Assembly (NCBI GenBank): GCA_015665315.1
Contig: JADFAK010000005.1
Location: 1-64,000, forward strand
Source of the DNA: Flavobacteriales bacterium
GTDB taxonomy: Bacteria; Bacteroidota; Bacteroidia; Flavobacteriales_D; Sanyastnellaceae
DNA length: 64,000 bases
Direction: 5' to 3'
Part shown: positions 36,244 through 44,767 of the stretch, piece by piece
Layout: every line of letters starts with the position of its first letter
Position numbering within the stretch: position 1 is the first letter of the stretch
Made by a program: the position numbers and the translations under genes
The notes under the pieces: model-generated
What the model saw: only the letters and a program-made list of their open reading frames with translations
What the model was told of the DNA's origin: nothing
Database searches by the model: none

Positions 36244-36834
36244 ATGAGTTCATTAACCCCTCTTGATGCTTTCAGCGAGTACCTGTCGCAATTCCCCGAT
36301 TTCTCGTCGGAATCATTCGACTTGGTAAAACCCTTTATTCAGGAAAAGGTGCTGCTTGAAGGCGATTATCTCTTGAAGCAAGGTCAGACTTGCCGACAAG
36401 TCGCATTTATTGTTGACGGACTTTTCCGAAGCTCATATCTCCGTGATGGGAAAGAGATTACCACTTGCTTCTGCCCAGAAAATAGTATCACTTGCTCTTT
36501 TGAAAGTTTGATTAGTCAGCAGCCTAGCGAGAACTCCATTCAAGCCATTGAGAAATGTAGAATTCTGTGCATTGAATATGAGAGTCTCCTAAAGCTTTAT
36601 GAGATAGATTCTTTTTGGCAACAAGTCGGACGCATAGCAGCTGAAGGTGAATACTTGGTAACAACCAATCACAATCGATTTATAAACGACTTAAGCGCAA
36701 CCGATCGCTACTTGCAGATTCTGATGAAAAACAAGGAACTTCTTCAACGAGTACCCTTGAATTATCTAGCTTCCTATATCCAGGTTGAACCCGAAACATT
36801 AAGCCGCATCCGAAAGAAGACCGCGCGTTCTTGA
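36244..36834 (+). CDS. Crp/Fnr family transcriptional regulator
   Basis: 196 residues from the ATG at 36244 (a second ATG at 36220 would add eight). The N-terminal ~120 residues form a cyclic-nucleotide-binding-type beta-roll (LLKQGQTCRQVAFIVDGLFRSSYLRDGKEITTCFCPENS). The C-terminal helix-turn-helix (RVPLNYLASYIQVEPETLSRIRKK) is of the kind usual in Bacteroidota. There is no FNR-type N-terminal cysteine cluster. An FNR-like palindrome overlaps its stop codon, 58 bp before arsM, so this protein may control the arsenic genes. The inducing signal is not known. Confidence 0.88.
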   Translation: MSSLTPLDAFSEYLSQFPDFSSESFDLVKPFIQEKVLLEGDYLLKQGQTCRQVAFIVDGLFRSSYLRDGKEITTCFCPENSITCSFESLISQQPSENSIQAIEKCRILCIEYESLLKLYEIDSFWQQVGRIAAEGEYLVTTNHNRFINDLSATDRYLQILMKNKELLQRVPLNYLASYIQVEPETLSRIRKKTARS

Positions 36835-36844
36835 CCTAGATCAA
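36831..36844. promoter_or_regulatory. FNR/CRP-type palindrome upstream of arsM
   Basis: TTGACCTAGATCAA fits the Fnr-family consensus TTGAYN4RTCAA. It overlaps the stop codon of the Crp/Fnr gene. A weak -7-like AACTTTG (36868-36874) lies downstream; if that is the promoter, the box is centred about 41 bp before the transcription start, the classic activator position. Confidence 0.6.
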
Positions 36845-36901
36845 TTGATGCTGAATGCAGGCCGCCCAACTTTGCATTTCTAATCAACTAAAAGGATCAA
36901 G

Positions 36902-37735
36902 ATGAATTCAGAAAAAACAAAATTGGATATTGTAGCGAACTACGGAAAGCTCGCCAAGTCAGTAAATGGAAATGTGTTAAGTAAACTCTTCGCTTGCTGT
37001 GATCCAGGCGAAATAGCTGCACAAGTTGGAAATAAAATCGGATATACTTCCGATCAGATGGCCTCAGTACCGGCCAATTCTAATCTCGGCGTAGGTTGCG
37101 GAAACCCTTCGGCTCTTGCACAGATAAATCAAGGAGAAACCGTCGTCGACTTAGGGGCTGGAGCAGGTTTCGATGCATTTATTGTCGCTCGTGAAGTTGG
37201 TTTGAACGGAAGGGTAATTGGAGTCGATCTTTCTGAAGACATGCTCGCATTGGCCCGTAAAAATGCGCAAAAAGGAGAGTACACTCATGTCGAATTTCTC
37301 AAAGGAGATATTGAAAATCTTCCCTTGGCGGCCAATATCGCAGATCATGTAATTTCCAATTGTGTCATCAATCTTTCTTCTAGGAAAGATCTCGTTTTTA
37401 AAGAAGCATATCGTGTATTGAAAGCCAATGGCCACTTGTCGGTCTCCGATATCGTCCTGAAAAAAGATCTCCCAGAGATGATCAAGAATTCCTTGGCCGG
37501 ACATATCGCTTGTATTTCAGGAGCCGCGAAACTGGATACGTACCTGACATACGTGCGGGATGCAGGATTTAAAGACGTGAAAATAGAGGAGGAGAAAGCC
37601 TTTCCTCTGGAACTCATGATAAGCGATCCGCAAATCAAGAAAATGGCCGCTGAGATGGACTTTGATCTAAATAGCGAGGAAGCTGCCGACTTAGCATCTC
37701 GGGTGGTGAGTATTTCGTTGACCGCAATTAAATAG
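36902..37735 (+). CDS. arsM: Arsenite S-adenosylmethionine methyltransferase
   Basis: 277 residues. The SAM-binding motif VVDLGAGAGFDAFIVA (81-96) and VIGVDLSEDML are typical. Cys66 (GVGCGNP), Cys154 (ISNCVINLS) and Cys204 (HIACISG) match the three arsenite-binding cysteines of ArsM enzymes. An extra Cys32-Cys33 pair lies near the N-terminus, also common in the family. It methylates As(III) to volatile or less retained forms in the cytoplasm. It lies between a Crp/Fnr gene and a MerT-like gene that starts 3 bp after its stop, so the pair is co-transcribed. Confidence 0.93.
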   Translation: MNSEKTKLDIVANYGKLAKSVNGNVLSKLFACCDPGEIAAQVGNKIGYTSDQMASVPANSNLGVGCGNPSALAQINQGETVVDLGAGAGFDAFIVAREVGLNGRVIGVDLSEDMLALARKNAQKGEYTHVEFLKGDIENLPLAANIADHVISNCVINLSSRKDLVFKEAYRVLKANGHLSVSDIVLKKDLPEMIKNSLAGHIACISGAAKLDTYLTYVRDAGFKDVKIEEEKAFPLELMISDPQIKKMAAEMDFDLNSEEAADLASRVVSISLTAIK

Positions 37736-37738
37736 GCG

Positions 37739-37975
37739 ATGAAGTTCGATCACAAAAAAGGATTTATCGGAAGTCTTGTCGCTCTTATGATTGGTACGAG
37801 TTGCTGTTGGCTCACCAGCCTAGCTATTTGGTTGGGTGGGGCCACAGTACTCAGCACCTTGGCCATTGCAATTGAAGAAAGTCGAGTCATGATTATAACC
37901 GTCGCTGGCGCTCTGGCAATTTTCTCTTTCATCATCTATTGGCGTAGAAAGAAAAGCAGGGTGCCGAATAAGTGA
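37739..37975 (+). CDS. Small MerT-like membrane protein
   Basis: 78 residues with two membrane helices (about 9-45 and 48-68) and a positively charged C-terminal tail (RRKKSR). A vicinal Cys22-Cys23 pair sits in the first helix (GTSCCWLTSLAIWLGGA), as in the metal-binding helix of MerT mercury transporters; the third helix and second Cys pair of MerT are missing. Directly following arsM, it may carry a thiol-binding metal or metalloid species. The assignment as MerT-like is by motif, not by full similarity. Confidence 0.6.
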   Translation: MKFDHKKGFIGSLVALMIGTSCCWLTSLAIWLGGATVLSTLAIAIEESRVMIITVAGALAIFSFIIYWRRKKSRVPNK

Positions 37976-38040
37976 AGTGCTGTTTTTTCACCACATTTCT
38001 TTCAACTTAGTGGAATGGTTTTGTCTCAATTTTTCGTGCG

Positions 38041-38082
38041 AGCCATTTGGGTAATTGTGCACAGCGACAAGCGCAAATGGCT
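38041..38082. repeat. Inverted repeat containing 16-bp repeat copy 4
   Basis: AGCCATTTG (38041-38049) and CAAATGGCT (38074-38082) are perfect inverses 24 bases apart. The right arm is the end of copy 4. The left part (CATTTG...TTGTGC) resembles a degenerate inverted copy of the same word. Confidence 0.55.
38064..38079 (+). repeat. Dispersed 16-bp repeat, copy 4
   Basis: Exact GCGACAAGCGCAAATG, between the MerT-like gene and the end of the CotH gene. It is in converging orientation with copy 5, about 108 bp to the right. Confidence 0.88.
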
Positions 38083-38095
38083 CACTTTGTCACGA

Positions 38096-40420
38096 TCATT
38101 GAACCACTAGCTTTCCGCTGTGAATTGGGCCTTCTTTCCCTACCAATTGATAGAAATAGACACCAGGTGATTCTACCGTGAAATCACATTTGCGCTTGTC
38201 GCTAGTCATTGAAATCGTTCTCACTAGCCGTCCAGTAGACGAATACAGATTCAATTGATTGCGTTCTTCAATCCCCTCAATGGTAAACTTCCCTGAACTC
38301 GGATTGGGGTAAAGTTTGAAGCCTCGATTCGCAGATTGTGCAACGAGAGTAGGCTCACCAAGACATATGCCCGGGATGTTGTCGTCGAGCCAGGTGATGC
38401 GCAGACTGATCCAGTTCTTCAATTTTTCAATTTCCTCTTCAAAGGTCTCTGCTAGCGGATCCATTTCTGGAGCGCCCACACCTACACCTAAAGTTGGCCA
38501 TTTCTGGTAATGTCGGCCCTGTGCGTTCTCGATCAAGGTCGCTACACTGTCGATATAATGAAACATGACTGTCGTATCCAAAACCTGATTCGGAGAGCGC
38601 AATTCTTCATACCTGCAGCGCATAGTGTTGGAAAATGTACTGTCTTCGAACATGCGCAAATACCAGCCTGGGGAATAGTTGTCGGTCGGACAATCATTGA
38701 TGAGATGCGCCCATCCCGATCCATCTTGGTTCTCGAAAATCGAACATGAATACAAGTCTTTCCAAGCCCAATCAAAGTCCCACGTTGGGCCGGCGTGCAA
38801 CTTGCCTCCGTTCGAGTGTTTGTCCTTGAAGTAATACCGACTCTTCTTGAACCCGTCGTTGTTGCGCGATAATTCATTCAGGAGGAAGTAGTCGATAAAG
38901 GATAGTTCGTCCAAATACTTGCGGTATCCAAGAGCTGTATCAGCGAAATTTACGCCGTACATAGCTGTTTCCATCGAGTCCAAGAATGAGGCGATGTACT
39001 CCTTCTGCGGATCGGTGATGTCTTCTGGCTTCGGGTCGTGATACACAAAGCGCACGTCGTATTCAGGGTGGTCAATAGGATGATAATTTGACGTCCAGTA
39101 ATTGTCGCCCCAAGCGAGGTCCGATTTGAAAATATAGCCTCCCGTTACGTCGTTCCCTTCGTTGTCATTGGGCGACAAATCAGCAATGTTCAATCGGTTG
39201 TTGTCGGTCTTGATTTTCTCGCCTATCACGTATATGCCACGATAAGAGTCGTCGATAAACACTTCGCACAAGGTCATTCGTGGGGCATAATGTCCCATCT
39301 CTTGGAAGATGTGTTGCGAGAAGGTATTACGGATAAAGGACTTGTCGTTGTAATTGGACAGCAGAACCCAGTCGTTCTCAGCTGGCATGTCGAGTAGGGG
39401 GACGTTGTTGTTATTTCCGTCGGCATCACGTGTCTCGAATCCATAAGGCGTTTGAGGGTATCCCGCCGAAGAAGCCCCTCGAATCTCAATGCCTATTTGA
39501 CCATAATAGTGATTCGCACTGTCGGCCAAGGTGCTCAGATTGCCAATTCCATTGTATATCAAACGCATCGAAGCCGTAATCTTCGGTTCGTCGGGAATGG
39601 TTTGACCCCCTGTTTGTATGTCTACCAAGGGAAGTTCGCTACCACTGAAGTCGAAGCCTCCGAGGTCTTGAAAACAAACCTCAAATTCTCCCGTAGCGCC
39701 TCCGCCATAGATCCAGAGTTGAATATATACCGTTGATCCAGGTTCCAGAAAGTCAAGTGTAACGAAAGAAAGATAGCCCTCTCCGCTGTCGTCGTCGCAA
39801 GCGACGAGGGATAAACCCGCGCAAGAATCTCCCGTCCACAAGGCCACCCCTGTGTCGTTTATCCCACTTCCCGGTGCTTGATTCGTTGAAACAGTGATGT
39901 TTCCTGATTCAGGAACTTCTACGGCAAACCACAAATCGCCACCGTTGTAGAACGAACAGTTAGGCGTAAATCCTGATCCGATCATCCCTGTATTGTCTAC
40001 TATCACACATGAATTGGTGTCCAAAGGAAGCGCTACACAAGGAAAATCACCCGGAATGGCATCTGATTCGCAACTCACGGTTAAAGTGACTACGTTTCCT
40101 ACCTGCGGCTCGGGTCCATCTTGAAATATCGGGGCACCCACGGCATCAAGGACTGTGTATGAATTCTCGTTTTCGTAATCTCCTGGCGAATAGCTAAGTT
40201 GAAGTTCGTCTCCAGGGCAAACTGCGATCGTAGCTGCCGATGAATAGTTCTCTGCCGCAAATTCACCGATGGATTCTCCATTGATAAAAACTTCCAATGC
40301 GCCCCCATTCCAGCCATCCCCATAACTGTCGGCCATGTAAATATAATGATCACAGCACTGGGAAATAGCCGTAAACGTTGAGAAAACAAGTAGAAATGTG
40401 GTGAGAAATCGGTAGCTCAT
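38096..40420 (-). CDS. CotH kinase family T9SS-secreted protein
   Basis: 774 residues from the Met of MSYRFLTTFLLVFSTFTAISQ; eight residues upstream are possible. The N-terminal part (about 20-260) has two beta-sandwich-like segments, with DSYGDGWNGGALEVFING and DDDSGEGYLSFV. From about 280 to 600 it has the CotH-type kinase pattern: YYGQIGIEIRGASSAGYPQTPYGFE, NDWVLLSNYNDKSFIRN, GGYIFKSDLAWGDN, FIDYFLLNELSRNNDGFKKSRYYFKDK and GPTWDFDWAWKD, which holds the family's metal-binding Asp. The tail (RGFKLYPNPSSGKFTIEG to the end) is a T9SS type A domain. Related eukaryotic and spore-coat proteins are atypical secreted kinases; activity here is assumed. Confidence 0.88.
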   Translation of the reverse strand: MSYRFLTTFLLVFSTFTAISQCCDHYIYMADSYGDGWNGGALEVFINGESIGEFAAENYSSAATIAVCPGDELQLSYSPGDYENENSYTVLDAVGAPIFQDGPEPQVGNVVTLTVSCESDAIPGDFPCVALPLDTNSCVIVDNTGMIGSGFTPNCSFYNGGDLWFAVEVPESGNITVSTNQAPGSGINDTGVALWTGDSCAGLSLVACDDDSGEGYLSFVTLDFLEPGSTVYIQLWIYGGGATGEFEVCFQDLGGFDFSGSELPLVDIQTGGQTIPDEPKITASMRLIYNGIGNLSTLADSANHYYGQIGIEIRGASSAGYPQTPYGFETRDADGNNNNVPLLDMPAENDWVLLSNYNDKSFIRNTFSQHIFQEMGHYAPRMTLCEVFIDDSYRGIYVIGEKIKTDNNRLNIADLSPNDNEGNDVTGGYIFKSDLAWGDNYWTSNYHPIDHPEYDVRFVYHDPKPEDITDPQKEYIASFLDSMETAMYGVNFADTALGYRKYLDELSFIDYFLLNELSRNNDGFKKSRYYFKDKHSNGGKLHAGPTWDFDWAWKDLYSCSIFENQDGSGWAHLINDCPTDNYSPGWYLRMFEDSTFSNTMRCRYEELRSPNQVLDTTVMFHYIDSVATLIENAQGRHYQKWPTLGVGVGAPEMDPLAETFEEEIEKLKNWISLRITWLDDNIPGICLGEPTLVAQSANRGFKLYPNPSSGKFTIEGIEERNQLNLYSSTGRLVRTISMTSDKRKCDFTVESPGVYFYQLVGKEGPIHSGKLVVQ
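38187..38202 (-). repeat. Dispersed 16-bp repeat, copy 5 (inverted)
   Basis: Exact inverse copy inside the sorting domain of the CotH gene. In that gene the word encodes S-D-K-R-K-C, a third different peptide. Confidence 0.88.
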
Positions 40421-40509
40421 AGGTCTTTGGTGTATGAAAGGCACAGCCCATCAATTCCTCAAAAATAGGGATTGGAAATGTTTTCTCAGACATTGGTTGC
40501 TTCCATCTA

Positions 40510-40538
40510 TTGGCATCCCATGTGAAACTCTATTTTTG
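40510..40538 (+). promoter_or_regulatory. Promoter of the glycosyltransferase pair
   Basis: TTG at 40510-40512, then 18 bp, then TATTTTTG (40531-40538), matching TAnnTTTG, 20 bp before the TTG start at 40559. Confidence 0.6.
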
Positions 40539-40558
40539 TACGACGAAATTCTCCGCTA

Positions 40559-41656
40559 TTGAGTAAAATTTGCCACATAACGACCATCCATCCCACCTTT
40601 GATACACGCATCTTCAAGAAAGAATGCAGGTCCTTGGTAAATGCTGGTCATGATGTGACTTTGTTGGCGGGAAATGCCCAGTCTCAGACGATAGATGGAG
40701 TCAATATTGTCGGACTCCCGTACAACGCCGGTCGCATCAATCGCTTTCTCGCTGGACCAAAAGTTTTTTACCAATGGTGCCTGGAACATGAATTCGACGT
40801 ATACCATTTCCACGACCCCGAATTCCTGCCCTTTGCCAAGAAGTTGGCCCTCAAAGGAAAAAGAATAATCTACGATGCACACGAAGATGTACCCCGACAG
40901 ATTTTGGCCAAATACTACATCCCCAAGTTCATTCGCCCACTGGTCTCTCGCAGATTTGAGCGCATGGAAGATGCGTGTATCCCACACTTTTCAGGAGTAG
41001 CGACTGCAACTGAACACATTGCTGAGCGTTTCAAACCCATGAACAGGAATGTCATGGCAGTTCACAATTATCCCAGTTTGAAAGAGCTCGGTGAATTTGT
41101 CCTGCCAAGCGCTAAGCCTTCCGCTACGATGTGCTATATCGGTTCTATCACTCGAATTCGTGGTGCATTTGATATGCTGGATTTAGTAGGGCGCATTCGC
41201 GCAAATCTGAACCTAGGGGGTAGTTTTTCACCAACTTCCTTGCAATTGGAGCTAGAACAACTCGATGGCTGGAAAAAGGTCAAAAATCTGGGGTTTCTGA
41301 GTAGGGAAGATGTAGTTCGTACCTTGGATGAATCCCAGCTTGGGCTCGTGCTCTTACATCCTACTGTGAATTACAAGGACGCCTTACCTGTGAAAATGTT
41401 CGAATACATGGCCAAAGGATTACCCGTCGTTATCACCAATGTCCCCTTGTGGAAATCGATCGTCGATCGCTGCCACTGCGGATTGGCGGTCGATCTAAAC
41501 GCACCCGATCAAATAGCCAAAGAAGTCCAAACGTTGTTGGACGATCCAGGGAAAATGGACGCCATGGCAAAAGAAGGAAGAAAGGCCGTTGAAAGGGAGT
41601 ATAATTGGGAAGAAGAAGAGCATAAGTTGTTCGAATTGTATCAAAGAATTGCATGA
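40559..41656 (+). CDS. GT4-type glycosyltransferase
   Basis: 365 residues starting with TTG. The N-terminal Rossmann half opens with KICHITTIHPTFDTRIFKKECRSLVNAGHDVTLLAG, the normal beginning of GT-B fold enzymes of this group, and contains YHFHDPEFLPFAKKLALKGKRIIYDAHEDVP. The C-terminal half has MCYIGSITRIRGAFDML and the nucleotide-sugar site LVLLHPTVNYKDALPVKMFEYMAKGLPVVITN (the E of the EX7E motif). Donor and acceptor sugars are not known. The stop overlaps the start of the next glycosyltransferase gene by 4 bp. Probably part of surface polysaccharide synthesis. Confidence 0.87.
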   Translation: MSKICHITTIHPTFDTRIFKKECRSLVNAGHDVTLLAGNAQSQTIDGVNIVGLPYNAGRINRFLAGPKVFYQWCLEHEFDVYHFHDPEFLPFAKKLALKGKRIIYDAHEDVPRQILAKYYIPKFIRPLVSRRFERMEDACIPHFSGVATATEHIAERFKPMNRNVMAVHNYPSLKELGEFVLPSAKPSATMCYIGSITRIRGAFDMLDLVGRIRANLNLGGSFSPTSLQLELEQLDGWKKVKNLGFLSREDVVRTLDESQLGLVLLHPTVNYKDALPVKMFEYMAKGLPVVITNVPLWKSIVDRCHCGLAVDLNAPDQIAKEVQTLLDDPGKMDAMAKEGRKAVEREYNWEEEEHKLFELYQRIA

Positions 41657-42672
41657 TAGTATCAGTCGTCATACCATGCCGCAACGAAGAGGCGCACATT
41701 CAGTCTATGCTTCAGTCTTTGTTAGAGCAGGAGCTCAAAGACATTGAATTGGAGATTTTGGTGGCCGACGGCATGAGTACTGATCGTACCGCTACCATTG
41801 TGGCCGAGATGGCAGCCGCGCACGATAATATCCGCCTAATCGAAAATCCAGACCAAGTTGTACCACACGGATTGAATAAGGCGATAAATGCATCTTCTGG
41901 AACGATCATTGTCCGCATGGATGCCCATTCCGAATACCCCCAAAATTACATCCAAAGAATGGTCGATGTCTTGGTCTTTGAGGGGGCCGATAACGTAGGG
42001 GGAGTTTGGGACACACAACCCGGAGCCGATACCAACATGGCGCGATCTATCGTGATTGCAAGCTCTAGTAGGTTTGCTATAGGTAATGCGCATTATCGAT
42101 ATGAAAATGAGGGAATTATAGAAGTAGATACCGTTCCTTTTGGATGCTACGTACGTACGGTGTTTGACCGCATTGGCTTGTTTGACGAGGACATGGTTCG
42201 CAACCAAGATGATGAACTAAATGCCCGTCTTATCAATGCGGGAGGTAAGATTTTATTGATCACCGACCTGAAGATCAAATACTACGCGAGGCCAACCTTG
42301 AAGAAGCTATCCAAAATGTTCTATCAGTACGGATTGTTCAAGCCCTTGGTAGCGAAGAAAGTGGGCCAACCAGCAACCTGGAGGCAATTCTTCCCAGCTT
42401 TGTTTGTGTTGGGTAATCTCGTGGGCATCGCCTTGGGCTTTCTGCACCCTTTCTTCTGGGGCATAGTCTTAGTGGTCAATCTGATCCACTTATTTATCGG
42501 GAAGATGATAGGCTTGAGCAATTACAAAGAATCAAAGTCGATCTCGACCATATGGCAAGTTCCTTGGATCATTTACTGCATCCACTGGTCCTACGGATGG
42601 GGCTATTTAATCGGTATTTGGAGATTCATCATACTGGGCCGCAAGCCGAAAAGAATCAAGCCATCAAGGTAG
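41653..42672 (+). CDS. GT2-type membrane glycosyltransferase
   Basis: 339 residues. The GT-A fold begins MIVSVVIPCRNEEAHIQSMLQSLLEQ, the metal-binding DxD-type motif is in IIVRMDAHSEYP near 95, and the acceptor-side acidic motif is in DEDMVRNQDDELNARL near 180. The C-terminal ~90 residues have two or three membrane helices (for example FFPALFVLGNLVGIALGFLHPFFWGIVLVVNLIHLF), which anchor it to the inner membrane. It is translationally coupled to the GT4 gene. The succinoglycan/ExoA-like arrangement suggests extracellular polysaccharide synthesis; the sugar is not known. Confidence 0.87.
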   Translation: MIVSVVIPCRNEEAHIQSMLQSLLEQELKDIELEILVADGMSTDRTATIVAEMAAAHDNIRLIENPDQVVPHGLNKAINASSGTIIVRMDAHSEYPQNYIQRMVDVLVFEGADNVGGVWDTQPGADTNMARSIVIASSSRFAIGNAHYRYENEGIIEVDTVPFGCYVRTVFDRIGLFDEDMVRNQDDELNARLINAGGKILLITDLKIKYYARPTLKKLSKMFYQYGLFKPLVAKKVGQPATWRQFFPALFVLGNLVGIALGFLHPFFWGIVLVVNLIHLFIGKMIGLSNYKESKSISTIWQVPWIIYCIHWSYGWGYLIGIWRFIILGRKPKRIKPSR

Positions 42673-42674
42673 AC

Positions 42675-44582
42675 TCAGTCGCACACAGAGCCATATTGAC
42701 TGAGCATTTGCAATAGATCCACCGTGTCAACCACTCCGTCATAGTTCAAGTCTGCCCCACATCCCGGAGAAATAACACATTGCTGCCATACAAGACTCCA
42801 ATAAGTTCCAGGCCCACAAATCCCCTCTGCGAGAATGCAAGAAAGGTCATCCATGGTGGCTATGGGGTTGTAGTTCAATGCCAAAGGATTTGTACAACCC
42901 GCGTAAATACAGCTTCCATTGTCCAATGTCGCCAATGGGTCGTAATTAAAGGCCGATGAATAAGTGCATCCAAGGACATCTGTTCCCATCGGTAAGACGT
43001 TGATTGTGTGAGGAAAAACGGCCACAAATTGCGTCCAGCTTCCAAACAAGAGAATAGTGAGCTGTCCGGTAAAAGACACATTGAACTCGCCCGACTCGGT
43101 GGGCGTTCCTGTCAATTGAATACACGCCTGCTCGTCGACCATAAGATCCATGCTGCCGTTCAAAATACCGTCGATTTCGTAGTCAATTCCTGCCGGCAAA
43201 CCAGTAACCGACTGCAAGACAAATTGACTTACATCGTAAGATGTATTTGTGCCAGGGTCGAATAGGGAATTCGTCATATTGAAGGCTAGGTCTGCCGTTT
43301 CAGACTGACCAAGAGTCATTTCCGAATAAGCACCGTAAAGTCCCGTAGTCAACGCCGACCAGTCGATACCTCCTAAATTGTTACAATCGACGTAGAAACA
43401 TGACCCATTGTCATCATTGGCGGTAGATTCAAAGTTCACCGCCGATGGATCGGTACAGCCAGAGCAGTCGAATACGCATGAACCATCGTCTGTGTCGGCC
43501 AGTGAATCAAAATTGCAAGCTGTCGTATCGATGCAGCCAGGAGTGGTACAACTATTTATATTGATGTTGTTCTCATCAAACACCACCGCAGCAGTGAAAA
43601 GGGTGTTTCCTACGCCGGCATATAAGTTCTCTCCAACAATTTCACTTGTTGGATTTACTAGCAATAGAGTGGGGAAGGAATTTACACCGAATGCCAAGCG
43701 CACGGCCTCTGAGCCACCGTCCTGAGAGACCATTGGTGGTAGGTATCCGTAATTCGTGACGAAATCAAGCGCCGACAAATCTCCATTCGCAGAATTGTTC
43801 ATCGCCACCACAAAAACATCATGGTTGTTGCATCCGAAGAAAGTGTACAAATCATTGACCTCAGGTACCAAGTCTTGATCGAATACATTCCAATCCCCCA
43901 TAAAATGCATCAATAAATGTTGTCCGCCATCTATAATCGCCTGAAGCGATAAGGTCTCCCCATAAATGTCGGTCAATGTAAACCCAGTGAGATCTATGAA
44001 GTAAGTACAAGAACCATCATTGACCATGGCCATTGAGTCATAATTACCTGCGCTCGGATCTGTGCATCCAACTGGAGCGCAAGGATCGGTGTTTATGCCT
44101 TGGATGAAAAATGCCTGTTCAACATTGTTTGCGCTTGCTATCGGCCAAATATTGTTGTTCAACATAACGTTCGAAGGCGAAATTAGAAGCAAACTGGGGT
44201 AGGAGGCAATTCCATATTCACTAGCCACAGTGCTGCTCGCGGCTACAGGAAACGAAAAGTCATAATCGGCCTCAAAATTGGAAGCATCGACAGTTGTTCC
44301 ATTCACAATCGTGATGAAAACGACTTCCTCCACATTGCAGCCATAATTCAAGTAGGATTCTTCAATGTAAGGTGCGGTGGTCAAGCAATCGACGCATCCA
44401 TCTTCGACAAAATTCAAGGCTACATGGAAGCCTGCGGAGGTGATGGCCGACAAAGAGATAAAGTTCGATTCTGTGTCTATGACAGTAAAGTCAGGGACAC
44501 CAGCTCCATTTGGAATAGAAGATTGGGAAAAAGCAAGGGTGCCAATTAGAAAATATACTGCTGAAACAATTAGCCTGGTCAT
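42675..44582 (-). CDS. Exported thioredoxin-like protein with Cys-rich repeats
   Basis: 635 residues with a signal peptide (MTRLIVSAVYFLIGTLAFSQ). Two segments (about 30-170 and 195-345) resemble redoxin/TlpA folds: PDFTVIDTESNFISLSAITSAGFHVALNFVEDGCVDCLTTAPYIEE has a CVDC pair in the active-site position, while the second copy lacks cysteines. Five repeats of about 23 residues, GCTDPSAGNYDSMAMVNDGS-type, occur near 182, 348, 380, 550 and 575. The end, DLNYDGVVDTVDLLQMLSQYG, is a dockerin-like EF-hand motif in place of a T9SS domain. How it is retained outside is not clear. It may act in extracytoplasmic thiol chemistry or adhesion. Confidence 0.7.
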   Translation of the reverse strand: MTRLIVSAVYFLIGTLAFSQSSIPNGAGVPDFTVIDTESNFISLSAITSAGFHVALNFVEDGCVDCLTTAPYIEESYLNYGCNVEEVVFITIVNGTTVDASNFEADYDFSFPVAASSTVASEYGIASYPSLLLISPSNVMLNNNIWPIASANNVEQAFFIQGINTDPCAPVGCTDPSAGNYDSMAMVNDGSCTYFIDLTGFTLTDIYGETLSLQAIIDGGQHLLMHFMGDWNVFDQDLVPEVNDLYTFFGCNNHDVFVVAMNNSANGDLSALDFVTNYGYLPPMVSQDGGSEAVRLAFGVNSFPTLLLVNPTSEIVGENLYAGVGNTLFTAAVVFDENNININSCTTPGCIDTTACNFDSLADTDDGSCVFDCSGCTDPSAVNFESTANDDNGSCFYVDCNNLGGIDWSALTTGLYGAYSEMTLGQSETADLAFNMTNSLFDPGTNTSYDVSQFVLQSVTGLPAGIDYEIDGILNGSMDLMVDEQACIQLTGTPTESGEFNVSFTGQLTILLFGSWTQFVAVFPHTINVLPMGTDVLGCTYSSAFNYDPLATLDNGSCIYAGCTNPLALNYNPIATMDDLSCILAEGICGPGTYWSLVWQQCVISPGCGADLNYDGVVDTVDLLQMLSQYGSVCD

Positions 44583-44743
44583 GGTCTTAGTTATTGGAAG
44601 TATAAAGATACGCTAATTCCTTTGTTCAGCCGCAAAACAACGAGTTTCGTCGGGGAATAGTATGACTTCGTGGTGTGTCATGAAGGCGTGGTGGAAACAC
44701 TACAATTAGTGAACTATGCCGCGAAAGTTCCTTTCCAATGGCG

Positions 44744-44751
44744 TAATTTTG
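44744..44751 (+). promoter_or_regulatory. TAnnTTTG element before ywbE
   Basis: TAATTTTG, 16 bp before the ATG at 44768. No clear -33 element. Confidence 0.5.
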
Positions 44752-44767
44752 CACAGTCAAATACTAG

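Noticed and set aside
44127-44142. Degenerate inverted copy of the 16-bp word (TTTGCGCTTG then CTATCG)
   Set aside because: Ten bases agree but the rest does not; a ten-base match inside a gene is weak in 64 kb, so it was not counted.
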